This document shows, piece after piece, positions 28,040 through 36,904 of a DNA stretch of 64,000 nucleotides. Below the pieces are notes generated by a model. The model did not search any database, was not told the origin of the DNA, and was given only the letters and a program-made list of their open reading frames with translations. The number at the start of each line of letters is the position of its first letter. Position 1 is the stretch's first letter. The stretch spans positions 496,001 to 560,000 of the forward strand of contig JAPKDQ010000002.1 in the NCBI GenBank assembly GCA_028822445.1, in the 5' to 3' direction. The position numbers were made by a program, and so were the translations under genes. The DNA comes from Rhodospirillaceae bacterium (GTDB lineage: Bacteria > Pseudomonadota > Alphaproteobacteria > Rhodospirillales > Rhodospirillaceae).

Positions 28040-28356
28040 TTAAGCGCGGGTTGGTATGTGACGGCACCCTGCTTTGAGCCGGAAGCTCACGTTGTCGAAC
28101 ACGGCCATGTGGGGCCACCTGGCGCAGGCATTGAATGCCATTACTAGTGGACGGTCTTCTGATGAGATAAAAATCCCGTTATCTGCGTTTAGAGGGGTGT
28201 GCCTTCAATTTTAATTTGGCCTGAGATTGGTCGTTCCAGACCCGTAATGCAGTGGAATAGGGTGTTCTTGTTGAATCCCGAAGGGTTAAACAGGACAAAT
28301 ATATGTCTGGGGTCAATATGAAGGCCTATGCTGTTCAGCACAGTGATCGTGTCGCG
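28040..28356 (-). pseudogene. Remnant of FbpC/MalK-type ABC transporter ATPase
   Basis: Lies in a 560-base stretch that has no intact gene. Minus strand from 28356 reads ITVLNSIGLHIDPRHIFVL, then FNPSGFNKNTLFHCITGLER and PISGQIKIEG, the Walker A region of an ABC ATPase with the motif decayed (NPSGFNKNT for GPSG.GKTT). A stop follows; shifting frame gives NADNGIFISSEDRPLVMAF, then RWPHMAVFDNVSFRLKAG, the Q-loop/'WPHMTVFDNVAFPL' region of FbpC-like proteins. Only about 105 of roughly 350 residues survive. The rest of the gap (27943-28039, 28357-28501) shows nothing recognisable apart from AAGGGG before the MFS start. Confidence 0.75.
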
Positions 28357-28501
28357 TCAGAGACGATATTTAGCTGTTAGGCTGCGCCCTTTTTAATCAC
28401 CAGCCGGTTGCTACCGGCTACCGGGGTTTGGCGCACAGGGCTAGCCTTGCGCTTGTCTACTGCCATGGCCACACTCACCCAAGCTGCGCAAAGGGGTCTT
28501 C

Positions 28502-29806
28502 ATGAATATACAAAGCGATCGTGCCGCAACCGGCGAGCCTTCGGGTGGCGTCGGCGATTTTTTCAATCAGGTCCGCGGCTACCCGCTGATGATTTTTACT
28601 GTCTGCCTCCTTGGGTGGACGCTGACCAATATTGATCAGTCTTTGTTTAGTTACGCTATTACCGGTATTCGCGCCGAATTTGATAAGGACTTAACGGCCA
28701 TTGGCCGCATTTTGTCGCTGTCCTTTCTACTAGCTGCCGTATTCGCTGTGTTTATGGGTATACTTGCAGACAAGTATGGGCGTAAGAACGTCTTTGTCGG
28801 CACATTGGGAACGTCTGCTCTTCTCGTCGGATTGCACTATTGGGTCCCGAATTTTCTTACTTTGGAAATTTTGCGTGTCCTCGGTTTTGCCGTTTCGATC
28901 GGCCTGGCCCCTATCGTCGTGACATACACGTCAGAAGCAGCCCCTGCGCGCTACCGTGGATTGATGACCGGCTTCCTGCAATGTGGATATCCCATCGGCT
29001 GGTTTCTAGCGGCGATGATTGCGGCCCCTATTATGGCGGACTACGGTTGGCGCGCGATTTTTCTACCGGCGCTTGCTGTGGTTCCAATCGCAATTATTTT
29101 GTCGCGCTTTCTGCCTGAGAGTCGCCGCTTCCAAGACGCTAAAAATGCGAAGGTTGATACCGCGCAGAATGCTCAGTCCTGGACCGCACGTATTAAGGCG
29201 GTGTTCGCACCGGAGATTCGCCGCCGTACCTTATTGTGTTCGACCATTTATTTTATGGTGGGTGGGGCGTACGCAGGCACAGCATTTTACTTCCCGTCCT
29301 TTTTTGCTGAAGTGCGTGGCTACGATGCAGAAACGGCAACGCTCGTTGTTGGAATCTCATACGGCATTGGCATTCTAGGGTATCTCGGCTCGTCCTTGGT
29401 TGGAGAGTTCGTAACCACACGCCGCAACACCATTGTTATTTGGTTGTGGCTTGGTGCCTTAGCCATGTGCGGATTGATATGGATTCCTACGACCTTCGCA
29501 GGCGACGTGCTTTGGTTCAGTTTGATGGCCGCATTTTTTTACGGGGCCAATGCGGTGATGGGGACATTCTTAACGGAACAGTTCCCAACCCACATGCGGG
29601 CGACCGGGTCTGCCATTGCAGGAACATTTGCCATGAACCTGGGGCACGTTCTGTTTCCGTTAGGCGTCGCCTTTGCGGTTGAGCCCTTGGGCTGGGAGTG
29701 GGCGTTTGCTCTGGCGACGGTGCCTCCTCTCTTTATTGCTGGGCTTGCTGCTCTGGCTATGGAGAACAAAGCCTCGGGTCTCGATATTGACGAGACGGCT
29801 GAATGA
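28502..29806 (+). CDS. MFS transporter
   Basis: Major facilitator superfamily permease of 434 residues with about 12 membrane helices. Signature loop ADKYGRKNVF lies between helices 2 and 3, and a second-half APARYRGLMTGF resembles the AAHS/aromatic acid and sugar-type porters. Start ATG 28502 has AAGGGG upstream. First gene of a tightly packed operon: its TGA overlaps the next ATG by four bases. With a VOC protein and an MDR reductase behind it, it may import a substrate that they convert; substrate class cannot be fixed. Confidence 0.93.
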   Translation: MNIQSDRAATGEPSGGVGDFFNQVRGYPLMIFTVCLLGWTLTNIDQSLFSYAITGIRAEFDKDLTAIGRILSLSFLLAAVFAVFMGILADKYGRKNVFVGTLGTSALLVGLHYWVPNFLTLEILRVLGFAVSIGLAPIVVTYTSEAAPARYRGLMTGFLQCGYPIGWFLAAMIAAPIMADYGWRAIFLPALAVVPIAIILSRFLPESRRFQDAKNAKVDTAQNAQSWTARIKAVFAPEIRRRTLLCSTIYFMVGGAYAGTAFYFPSFFAEVRGYDAETATLVVGISYGIGILGYLGSSLVGEFVTTRRNTIVIWLWLGALAMCGLIWIPTTFAGDVLWFSLMAAFFYGANAVMGTFLTEQFPTHMRATGSAIAGTFAMNLGHVLFPLGVAFAVEPLGWEWAFALATVPPLFIAGLAALAMENKASGLDIDETAE

Positions 29807-30780
29807 TCGGAAGCCCGCTTTCACTTGCGGTGCTTGGCGTTTCGTCTTTGGAGTCTGCGCACAAATTTTATGCTGGCGTTGTTGGTTTGAGTGCCAGCTA
29901 TCCGGTGACCCTATCTGGATCAAATTTCGACACCCATTGGCAATTAGGCCCTGGGTCGACAGCTGAGGCTGTGATGTTCTCTTCGGGGGTCTCTCGGGTT
30001 GGGCGAGTCTTAGCGATTGCGTTTGATGCAGAAAATCGCATTACGATTTCGCAGCCAGGAGACCGCACCTATCGGGGTTTGTGGAACCTCAATTTCTATG
30101 TGGATGATATCCTTGCGACCACAAGGTCGTTGAAGGCTGATGGCTATAAATTTTGGTCGGAGCCTGTTGGCTATGAGGTCAGTGCGGAGGCCGGGCAACC
30201 GGTCGAGGTTTTGTTTGATGGCCCGGATGGCCTGGCTATTAATCTGGTCGAGCTTACCGGTGGTGATGAGACGGCGATTGGCAAGCTGCGCCTAGAGGTG
30301 GACGCAGAAGGTAAAACCGAAACCGGGTACACTGCCGTATCAACAACCTCGCACTCGGTTATTGATCGCGAAAAAGCGTTGCAATTCTATCAGCAGGTGC
30401 TCGGTTTACACGTCATTATTGACGACGTTTTAGACAAACCGGAAACTAACCACTTTCTTGATCGCCCTGACGGCGCAAAAACGCGCGCGACGTTTGTATC
30501 TGCCGATCACCCGTTCGGTAAAATCGCGTTGTCCTGCCCCTTGAATTACAAGGCGCCAAACAAAGGCGACAGTCAGGTGGCACCGAATATAGGATACCTT
30601 GCGCAAGGGTTTCTTGTTCCGGACCTGAGCGCTGCGCTTGAGGCCTGCGATGCGGTCGGCGCAGACCGTTATTCCGAACCGGTTGAGATCATGATGCCAG
30701 GGGTCGGCAGTCAACTGGCGGCTATGGTGCGCAATCCGGGCTCAGGCGCCTTAATGGAATTAATAGAAGGCACGCACTGA
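29803..30780 (+). CDS. Two-domain VOC (glyoxalase/dioxygenase superfamily) protein
   Basis: 325 residues with two VOC halves: residues about 5-140 (LAVLGVSSLESAHKFYAGVVGL ... LAINLVELTG) and about 165-320 (VSTTSHSVIDREKALQFYQQVLGL ... GALMELIEG). The superfamily includes metal-dependent glyoxalases, epimerases and extradiol dioxygenases. The ATG overlaps the MFS stop (ATGA) and its TGA overlaps the MDR start, showing translational coupling on both sides. No signal peptide, so cytoplasmic. The reaction cannot be assigned. Confidence 0.88.
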   Translation: MIGSPLSLAVLGVSSLESAHKFYAGVVGLSASYPVTLSGSNFDTHWQLGPGSTAEAVMFSSGVSRVGRVLAIAFDAENRITISQPGDRTYRGLWNLNFYVDDILATTRSLKADGYKFWSEPVGYEVSAEAGQPVEVLFDGPDGLAINLVELTGGDETAIGKLRLEVDAEGKTETGYTAVSTTSHSVIDREKALQFYQQVLGLHVIIDDVLDKPETNHFLDRPDGAKTRATFVSADHPFGKIALSCPLNYKAPNKGDSQVAPNIGYLAQGFLVPDLSAALEACDAVGADRYSEPVEIMMPGVGSQLAAMVRNPGSGALMELIEGTH

Positions 30781-31778
30781 TGAGTGACACGATGCAAGCT
30801 ATACAAATGGACGCCTTTGGTGGACCTGAGGTGATGTCTCTCGCAGAGATCTCTATCCCTAACCCTAGTGCGGGGGAGGCCCGTTTAAAAGTCGCTTATG
30901 TGGGCATGAATCCCTTCGATGCTATGGCCCGGGCCGGCAAAATTGGATTTATGCCGATTAGTTTTCCGTTTACCCCAGGGCTTGAACATACGGGCGTTGT
31001 TGATGCAGTCGGCGAGGGCGTTGATTCAAGCTTGGTTGGGCAGCGTGTGATCTCTCGTTCTAATTTCGGCGCCTATGCGGATTACTCCATTGCAAAAGCC
31101 GACATGCTTCTGCTGCTTGATGACCGCATTGACCTTAAAACCGGCTGTGTCTATCGCGGCTGCTCCTTTACCGCCTGGCACGCTTTGTATAAGGCTGGAC
31201 GGTTGCAGCCCAGTGAGACCTGCTTGCTTCATTCAGCAGCTGGTCCTATTGGAATTATGGCCGCGCAGATTGCCAAGGCTAATGGCTGCAGGGTGATCGG
31301 TCTGGCGGGCGGCGCGGACAAAGTCAGCTTTGCCGAGGGCTTCGGTTTTGAGCATGTGTTCGATTACACCCAAGACGGTTGGGTGGATCAGGTCAAAGGG
31401 GCAACGGACGGCCGTGGCGTTGATGTGATTGTCGACGGCAACGGCGGCCCCAATGCCGCTCACAATATCGATGTGCTCGCACCGCTTGGGCGTTTGGTCT
31501 ACATCGGCGCAACAGCCGGGGATATGCCCGATCCCATCGACGTGTCTACATTGATTTTTAAGAACGTTAGTGTTGTAGGTATGAATCTAGCGCCGATCGA
31601 AGATGTGCCGAACAGCGAAACTGACCAAGCCATTATCGATAATGTGGCGACCGGCGTATGGCGCGTACCTGTTACCGAAGAAGTTGCTCTGGCTGATGTG
31701 GTCAACCTTCACCGACGGCTGGAAAACCGACAAGTGCGGGGTCGCGCTGTCATTCGCGTCGGCGGCGACCTCTCTTAA
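30780..31778 (+). CDS. MDR-family NADPH:quinone reductase / alcohol dehydrogenase
   Basis: 332-residue medium-chain reductase. GroES-like N-terminal half (PSAGEARLKVAYVGMNPFD, FTPGLEHTGVVDAVGEGV) and a Rossmann domain with CLLHSAAGPIGIMAAQIAK as cofactor site. The zinc-binding cysteine cluster of classical alcohol dehydrogenases is not apparent, so a zinc-free quinone/enone reductase is more likely. Last gene of the MFS-VOC-MDR operon (ATG overlaps the VOC stop). Its stop is followed directly by a remnant of fetB. Confidence 0.92.
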   Translation: MSDTMQAIQMDAFGGPEVMSLAEISIPNPSAGEARLKVAYVGMNPFDAMARAGKIGFMPISFPFTPGLEHTGVVDAVGEGVDSSLVGQRVISRSNFGAYADYSIAKADMLLLLDDRIDLKTGCVYRGCSFTAWHALYKAGRLQPSETCLLHSAAGPIGIMAAQIAKANGCRVIGLAGGADKVSFAEGFGFEHVFDYTQDGWVDQVKGATDGRGVDVIVDGNGGPNAAHNIDVLAPLGRLVYIGATAGDMPDPIDVSTLIFKNVSVVGMNLAPIEDVPNSETDQAIIDNVATGVWRVPVTEEVALADVVNLHRRLENRQVRGRAVIRVGGDLS

Positions 31779-31807
31779 ATGCTTCGCCTGCGCAACTCGC
31801 ACCAGCG

Positions 31808-32135
31808 GGTCTTGGCCCCGTTGACCTGACGTTGGGTGCGTGCCTTACGGTCAGTGGGTCGGTGATGCGGGCCGCGATTCGCACCGGCATGATGCCCATG
31901 ATCAATGCTATGGCTAACGCCGGGTTGGTGTCTCTGCCCGGGATGATGAGGGGGAAAATTATGGCTGGCAGTGCCGCCAAGTGAAGCTGTGCGTTACCAG
32001 ATATGGGTAATGTTTCTCATTACCGGTGCGACTAGAATCGGCGTTCTGAAGACAGTTTTTGGCGGACTCTCTTACCTAACTGACGTTTGTCACCGGTTAC
32101 GACTGGACCGCCTTAAACAATCTCGCATGACTTAG
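31808..32135 (+). pseudogene. fetB: C-terminal remnant of FetB (UPF0014) ABC permease, frameshifted
   Basis: Directly after the MDR gene, plus strand, one frame reads GPVDLTLGACLTVSGSVMRAAIRTG, then MINAMANAGLVSLPGMM and RGKIMAG, ending in a stop at 31982. Shifting by one base at the end gives EAVRYQIWVMFLITGAT, then GVLKTVFGGLSYLTDVCHRLRLDRLK, with the stop at 32133-32135. Joined, this is the last 40 percent of FetB/UPF0014, the permease of the FetAB iron exporter, whose hallmark is 'GLVSLPGMM.G.I.AG.....A..YQI'. The N-terminal part is missing and there is no start. Protein motif identity is very clear. Confidence 0.88.
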
Positions 32136-32226
32136 GTTTGACTTGTCCTGTTGTGCTTGCGTCGCCCTCAGAATCCCGCTACCGAGGATATAGAGAAAAC
32201 AACAACACGCTTTCTAGGGATGATTT

Positions 32227-32940
32227 GTGACACCCGAACTCTTGGTGTTGGCGGGGACCGCCGCTTCAATAGGATTTATCCATACGCTGCTTGGGCCGGA
32301 CCACTACCTGCCCTTCATCGTGATGGCGAAGGCGCGCGGGTGGTCCCGGAAAAAGGCGTTGGCGATTACCAGCCTCTGTGGCTTGGGCCATGTGGCGACT
32401 TCGGTTCTTCTTGGCGCTATCGGTATTGGTCTTGGCGTTGCCGTCGGAAATATAGAAGCCATTGAAGCGGTTCGTGGTGATTGGGCTGCTTGGGCGTTGA
32501 TCGCGTTTGGCCTGACGTACTTTGCTTGGGGTCTTAAGGCTGCATTTAGGAATAAACCGCATATTCATGTTCATGATCATGGCGATGGGACCGTACACCA
32601 ACATAATCATAGCCATTATACTGACCATGCTCACATGCATGGGTCGCAATCCAAAATTGGCATTACGCCCTTGGCTCTATTCATCGTTTTTGTACTTGGG
32701 CCGTGTGAGCCGCTTATTCCGATTCTCATGTATCCGGCGTCTCAAGGGAGCTGGGGTGGGGTTCTTGCGGTCGCAGCGATATTCGGTATTTCTACACTTG
32801 TGACTATGACCGCCGTGGTAGCGTTTGCGTTGTTTGGGCTTAAGAGAGTCTCTTTTGTACCCCTGGCGCGGTTCAGCCACGCCCTGGCGGGTGGCGCAGT
32901 CGCGATCTCAGGTAGTTTTATTGTTTTTCTCGGATTGTAG
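32227..32940 (+). CDS. NicO/RcnA-like metal transporter with His-rich loop
   Basis: 237-residue membrane protein with about six helices. The metal motif HTLLGPDHYLPF is at residues 19-30, and a His-rich cytoplasmic loop spans about 112-138 (HIHVHDHGDG ... HQHNHSHYTDH). LGPCEPLIPIL recalls the NicO and UreH/TauE-related nickel or cobalt transporters. Start is GTG at 32227; no ATG is closer to the domain start. The 92 bases upstream of it are short and follow the fetB remnant. Metal specificity and direction (uptake or efflux) cannot be told. Confidence 0.8.
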   Translation: MTPELLVLAGTAASIGFIHTLLGPDHYLPFIVMAKARGWSRKKALAITSLCGLGHVATSVLLGAIGIGLGVAVGNIEAIEAVRGDWAAWALIAFGLTYFAWGLKAAFRNKPHIHVHDHGDGTVHQHNHSHYTDHAHMHGSQSKIGITPLALFIVFVLGPCEPLIPILMYPASQGSWGGVLAVAAIFGISTLVTMTAVVAFALFGLKRVSFVPLARFSHALAGGAVAISGSFIVFLGL

Positions 32941-33019
32941 AAAATCTCTTCCTATTCTCCGTATTCAGGGCAAGATTTCTTGCTATAAATAGCATTCGAT
33001 AAAGAAGAAGGAGGGGCGT

Positions 33020-33298
33020 GTGACACTTGGAAGCCTAATAGGCAAAGGCAACTTACGGCCGGAAATGTCGGCTGAAGAAAAGGCGTGGTTTGAGGGAGAG
33101 CTCAAAGAGCAAATTTTGCGCTACGAAACCATTGTTAAAGAACAGGAAGACTTGACAGCCGAACGGGAGAAGTGGGTCGCAGACTTTCTGCACCGTATTC
33201 AGACCCGCGGCTATCATTGGCATGCTGAAAACCGGCGAGTCATTCCGAAAGAGGAAATTCGACCTCGTGATGGCAGGCCTCTGCAGGTCATTTACTAA
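33020..33298 (+). CDS. Small hypothetical protein
   Basis: 92 residues, charged, no signal peptide or membrane helix. Starts with GTG at 33020 preceded by AAGGAGGGG. A predicted helical stretch (AEEKAWFEGELKEQI, then TAEREKWVADFLHRI) could form a coiled coil; the end is basic and proline-containing (RPRDGRPLQVIY). Not recognised. It precedes the first bicupin by 89 bases on the same strand. Confidence 0.55.
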   Translation: MTLGSLIGKGNLRPEMSAEEKAWFEGELKEQILRYETIVKEQEDLTAEREKWVADFLHRIQTRGYHWHAENRRVIPKEEIRPRDGRPLQVIY

Positions 33299-33387
33299 GC
33301 GCGGCTTTCCCGCCGTTTGATTTTTGTTTGATGCGCGCTGACTAAGTCTGAATTCATTATCTAGCGCTGCAGAATAGGAGACGCACT

Positions 33388-34326
33388 ATGGCTCGCCCAC
33401 ATATTGAACCGTTTGTTGATCGCGACGTCGGGTTCAAAAAAATGACTATGGCTGGCATGCCCAACGGCATGCAGTACAAAACATTGAGCATGGATACCGA
33501 TGACGGTGCCGTGACAATGACCGTGCAGTATGATGCCGGGTACAAACAACCCCCCGGATTTTGTTACAACGAAATGGAAATTTTCGTGCAGGAAGGCTCG
33601 CTGAAGTACGGCGACCAAATCTGCATGAAAGGTCACTACCTTTTCGTTCCAGCCGGCAAAGCGATGCCAGCGATGTCATCAGACGAAGGTGCTCTGTGCT
33701 TGATCTTCTACAACTATGGTCAGCCCAGCTTCCAAGAATCCGATGAGAACCATGACGAATGCAACGAAAAGCATTTTGCCAGCGTGAACTCCTACGAAGG
33801 CTTGGATTGGACGGGCAATGCTTTGTACCCGGCGACCGCGCCTGGCTGCTTGCTCAAGATGCTACATTATGATGAGAAAACCCACGGCATGACCTTCTTG
33901 TATTGCATGGTGCCTGGGTTTTGGCAGGACAACATCAGCTATCACGATGTTGCTGAAGAGGCTTATCACGTCTGGGGAACGTCCTGGATGATGCAGTTCG
34001 GTAATCTACCGACGGGTGGCTACTTCTGGCGTCCAGCTTACATCAACCACGGTTGCTTCGCGTCTGAGCACGGCATTCTTGCTATTGGCCGTACGGATGG
34101 TGATTTGCATAATCACTTCCACCATGACCCGTACTCCTCACCGCAGGAGAACGCAGAGCGGGCGGCGTCTCGTTTGGCCCGTCAGAAACCGGCCATGTAC
34201 AAGTGGATTCTCACGCAGGACCATAATCACGTACCCCATGACTTTGAAAATCCGCACGATCACGTTGATCCTATGGAAGCTGATACGGCTCAGGTTATTC
34301 AGCCTGACGGAAGTCACTGGCCCTAG
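33388..34326 (+). CDS. Two-domain cupin protein, copy 1
   Basis: 312 residues with two cupin-like halves: residues about 35-120 (ending with SLKYGDQICMKGHYLFVPAG) and about 140-245 (ISYHDVAEEAYHVWGTS ... GYFWRPAYINHGCFASEHG). The C-terminal tail is His-rich (DHNHVPHDFENPHDHVDP) and could bind metal. Resembles DUF4437-like cupins; no confirmed reaction. Ribosome site GGAGACG precedes the ATG. A strong terminator follows. Start of a group of three bicupins around the second amine oxidase. Confidence 0.78.
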   Translation: MARPHIEPFVDRDVGFKKMTMAGMPNGMQYKTLSMDTDDGAVTMTVQYDAGYKQPPGFCYNEMEIFVQEGSLKYGDQICMKGHYLFVPAGKAMPAMSSDEGALCLIFYNYGQPSFQESDENHDECNEKHFASVNSYEGLDWTGNALYPATAPGCLLKMLHYDEKTHGMTFLYCMVPGFWQDNISYHDVAEEAYHVWGTSWMMQFGNLPTGGYFWRPAYINHGCFASEHGILAIGRTDGDLHNHFHHDPYSSPQENAERAASRLARQKPAMYKWILTQDHNHVPHDFENPHDHVDPMEADTAQVIQPDGSHWP

Positions 34327-34346
34327 GGTTTGATCCTATCTGAAAG

Positions 34347-34378
34347 GCCCGGCCTTCATAAGAGGAGCCGGGCTTTTT
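34347..34378 (+). terminator. Intrinsic terminator
   Basis: GCCCGGC (34347-34353) pairs perfectly with GCCGGGC (34367-34373) around a 13-base loop, followed by TTTTT. It sits 20 bases after the stop of the first bicupin gene and closes that transcript. Confidence 0.85.
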
Positions 34379-34627
34379 ATTGGGCGTTCTGCGGGGCCAC
34401 GCGTTGAAGGTTATTTTTATCCTGTAGCCGGTGCGCAGCTCATTCTGGCACAAATAGGCCGTTTCCTCTTTCGTAAAGATAGAGTAAGGGAAGACCTTGC
34501 ACCTCTGGGTAAGGCCTCACCAACTGGCGAACGCGCTCGGTTCCATTTCCCTGTGCACTGCCTACGGGATTATGATTAAGTCCGTTAAGTGGCTGGAGAC
34601 AGTCGCGCATTTCTTCGGAGAACAAGT

Positions 34628-36097
34628 ATGCCCCAGACTTTAAGCCGCCGCGCTCTTGGTAAGGTAGCCGTCGCATCGACACTTGCGGCATCAGCCGGTC
34701 CCTTTGTTCATACCCGCCAAGCGCGTGCCAATGAGCAGGTAGATGTGGTTGTGATTGGCGCTGGATTATCGGGCTTGAACACGGCTGGAATTCTCGCTGA
34801 ATCAGGATTGGGTGTGATGGTGCTAGAAGGCAGCTCACGGATCGGTGGCCGGGTTTGGTCTGCTGAAGAATCCTGGGAGACGAATGCGGGTGAAGTGCCA
34901 ATCGAGTTGGGTGCCTCGCAGATCAGTCCCTCTTACGCTCGCGTTCTCGACGCCGTAGATCGTTTAGGGCTTGAGCTACTTGATCAAGACAGAGAGTTGT
35001 TGCCGTTTTCCGCCCACCTTAAGGGTCTGCATATCAAGGCAGAGGATTGGGCAAACTCTCCCGCCAACATGTTGGTTGGAGATGAACGCAGCATTCCAGC
35101 GATGCAGTTTGGCTCTACCATGCTAGCCAGGCTCAACCCCCTCATCGAATTGGACGATTGGCTCGACCCGAAGTTTACCGACTATGATGTGTCGATCCAT
35201 GACCTATTGAAACGAAACGGTGTGTCAGAAGCGGGGATTCGTCTCACCGAGGTTTCAGGTCTCGGTGCCGATCTCCATGGCGTGTCCGCCTTACGCTTGT
35301 TTCAAGAACGCACCCGGGGGGCCCTTGAGCTAGAGTTTGCCTCCGAGGATGGTTCCGTTCCGACACCGAAGAACATTAAGGGTGGCACAGCAGTGCTACC
35401 CCAGGCGATGGCTTCTCAACTTCCTGGTGCTGTGCTCATCGGACAGCAGGTGATGGCCATTGACGTCGAAGAGAATGGTGTCGACGTGCGAACCATTGAT
35501 GGTGGCCGCTACCGCGCACGTTTTGTTGTCGCTGCTATCCCATTTTCCGTTTTGCGCTCTATCTCGGTCTGGCCTAAGCCGCCAGAACCACAGTACGAAG
35601 CCATTCAAACTCTGAAGTATGCAGAAACAACGCGGGCCTTCTGTCGGATCAAAGAACCATTCTGGCAAGAGGATGGGTTTGAGCCAGGGCTTTTCTCAGA
35701 TGGTGCCGTCCGCATGTTTTGGGCGATCGATAATCACAAAGGTGGGGGTGAGCACCGTGGGATGTTCGTGCTCAGTGGTCGTTCGGGCGAGCAGGTAGCA
35801 GCCTTGTCACCGGAAGCGGCGTCACAGTTTCTGGTGGATGAATTGGCGCGGCTGCGACCTGCGTCGAAAGGCCAAGTTGAGGTGCTGCGATTCCATTCCT
35901 GGGGCCGCCAGCCACTCCAGAGGGGCTGTAGCCCTATGTTTGCGCCGGGCCAGGTGACCAAGTTCGCCCGCGATATGATTATTCCTCACGGCCGGCTTCA
36001 TTTTGCCGGAGAGCACACTCGACGGCTCGAATACGGCATGGAAGCGGCCATGGAATCCGGCGAACGCGCCGCGTTTGAAATTCTCGACCAAAGCTGA
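34628..36097 (+). CDS. Exported FAD-dependent amine oxidase, copy 2
   Basis: 489 residues from ATG 34628 with GGAGAA upstream; an earlier start at 34589 adds 13 residues. A twin-arginine leader (SRRALGKVAVAST) precedes the FAD motif GAGLSGLNTAG, EGSSRIGGRVW, and the C-terminal HFAGEHTRRLEYGMEAAMESGERAA. Paralogue of the enzyme at 23684..25123. The two following bicupin genes, 9 and about 70 bases away, run in the same direction and form an apparent operon. Substrate unknown; an extracytoplasmic amine oxidation is inferred. Confidence 0.92.
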   Translation: MPQTLSRRALGKVAVASTLAASAGPFVHTRQARANEQVDVVVIGAGLSGLNTAGILAESGLGVMVLEGSSRIGGRVWSAEESWETNAGEVPIELGASQISPSYARVLDAVDRLGLELLDQDRELLPFSAHLKGLHIKAEDWANSPANMLVGDERSIPAMQFGSTMLARLNPLIELDDWLDPKFTDYDVSIHDLLKRNGVSEAGIRLTEVSGLGADLHGVSALRLFQERTRGALELEFASEDGSVPTPKNIKGGTAVLPQAMASQLPGAVLIGQQVMAIDVEENGVDVRTIDGGRYRARFVVAAIPFSVLRSISVWPKPPEPQYEAIQTLKYAETTRAFCRIKEPFWQEDGFEPGLFSDGAVRMFWAIDNHKGGGEHRGMFVLSGRSGEQVAALSPEAASQFLVDELARLRPASKGQVEVLRFHSWGRQPLQRGCSPMFAPGQVTKFARDMIIPHGRLHFAGEHTRRLEYGMEAAMESGERAAFEILDQS

Positions 36098-36106
36098 GAA
36101 TTAGGC

Positions 36107-36835
36107 ATGTCTCCGGTTCTTTCTCATAATTTGTCCCGGTGTTTTCCTGTCGGGGATATCCCTTGGCATAAAGTCGGTGATGGTTGGCTGAGCGGGTGCG
36201 AAGGCAAAATATTAAGAGCCTTAGATGATGGCTCTGTGCGCAGTGCGCTTGTTCGCCTGCAACCAAACTACACTGGTGCTACTATCGATACAGCGTTAAC
36301 TAACGTACAAGTGTTTGTACTGTCAGGGACCATAACCCTTGGCGATGCTGTATTGCCAGCGGGTGGTTTCTTTGTCATTCCATCCAGCGCGGATTTCCCC
36401 GGGTTAGTGTCTGAGACGGGGGCTGAGCTAATTGTCATTTTTGATAACGCAACGACCGCCAAAACGAACTCCGTCAATCCCGTGATTTTGAAGTCGGCCT
36501 ATGAGGTTGAACCGATCGTTCCTGTTGTCGATGGTGTTCGCCTCGATGGCTTCGCACGTCGTGTGTTGTGGGAGGATACAGGCACCGGCGCTGACACGCG
36601 TTTGTTGACGGTGCCAGCAGGCTTTGAGGGGCAAGGGCCTAATTGGCATCCGGTCCATGAGGAGATCTACTGCCTAGACGGCGATATCGGGCCAGACGAC
36701 TCGCGCCTTATGGTGCCTGGGACGTATCTTCATAACCCGGCTTTTGGTGTGCACGGCTATCATGAACATTCCAAAGGTGGGGCTACAATTCTTGAGTGGC
36801 ATGATGGTCGTTGGGCTGTAAACTTCATATCATGA
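36107..36835 (+). CDS. Two-domain cupin protein, copy 2
   Basis: 242 residues with two cupin-like halves: a first with VFVLSGTITLGDAVLPAGGFFVIP (about 66-90) and a second with the metal-type signature NWHPVHEEIYCLDGDIG (about 182-198) and HNPAFGVHGYHEHS. The His-Glu spacing in the second half could form a mononuclear metal site; the first half lacks clear histidines. No signal peptide. Starts nine bases after the amine oxidase stop, so it is almost certainly co-expressed. Related in organisation to copies 1 and 3. Confidence 0.78.
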   Translation: MSPVLSHNLSRCFPVGDIPWHKVGDGWLSGCEGKILRALDDGSVRSALVRLQPNYTGATIDTALTNVQVFVLSGTITLGDAVLPAGGFFVIPSSADFPGLVSETGAELIVIFDNATTAKTNSVNPVILKSAYEVEPIVPVVDGVRLDGFARRVLWEDTGTGADTRLLTVPAGFEGQGPNWHPVHEEIYCLDGDIGPDDSRLMVPGTYLHNPAFGVHGYHEHSKGGATILEWHDGRWAVNFIS

Positions 36836-36904
36836 AAAGCATGAGAGGCGGCGTGCCACACAGCCCGGTTGTAGTAATGCTTACCAAGAAGTATCGGTTT
36901 AGAT

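Noticed and set aside
31750-31980. Minus-strand frame of 76 residues
   Set aside because: It is antisense to the fetB remnant and has no own features.
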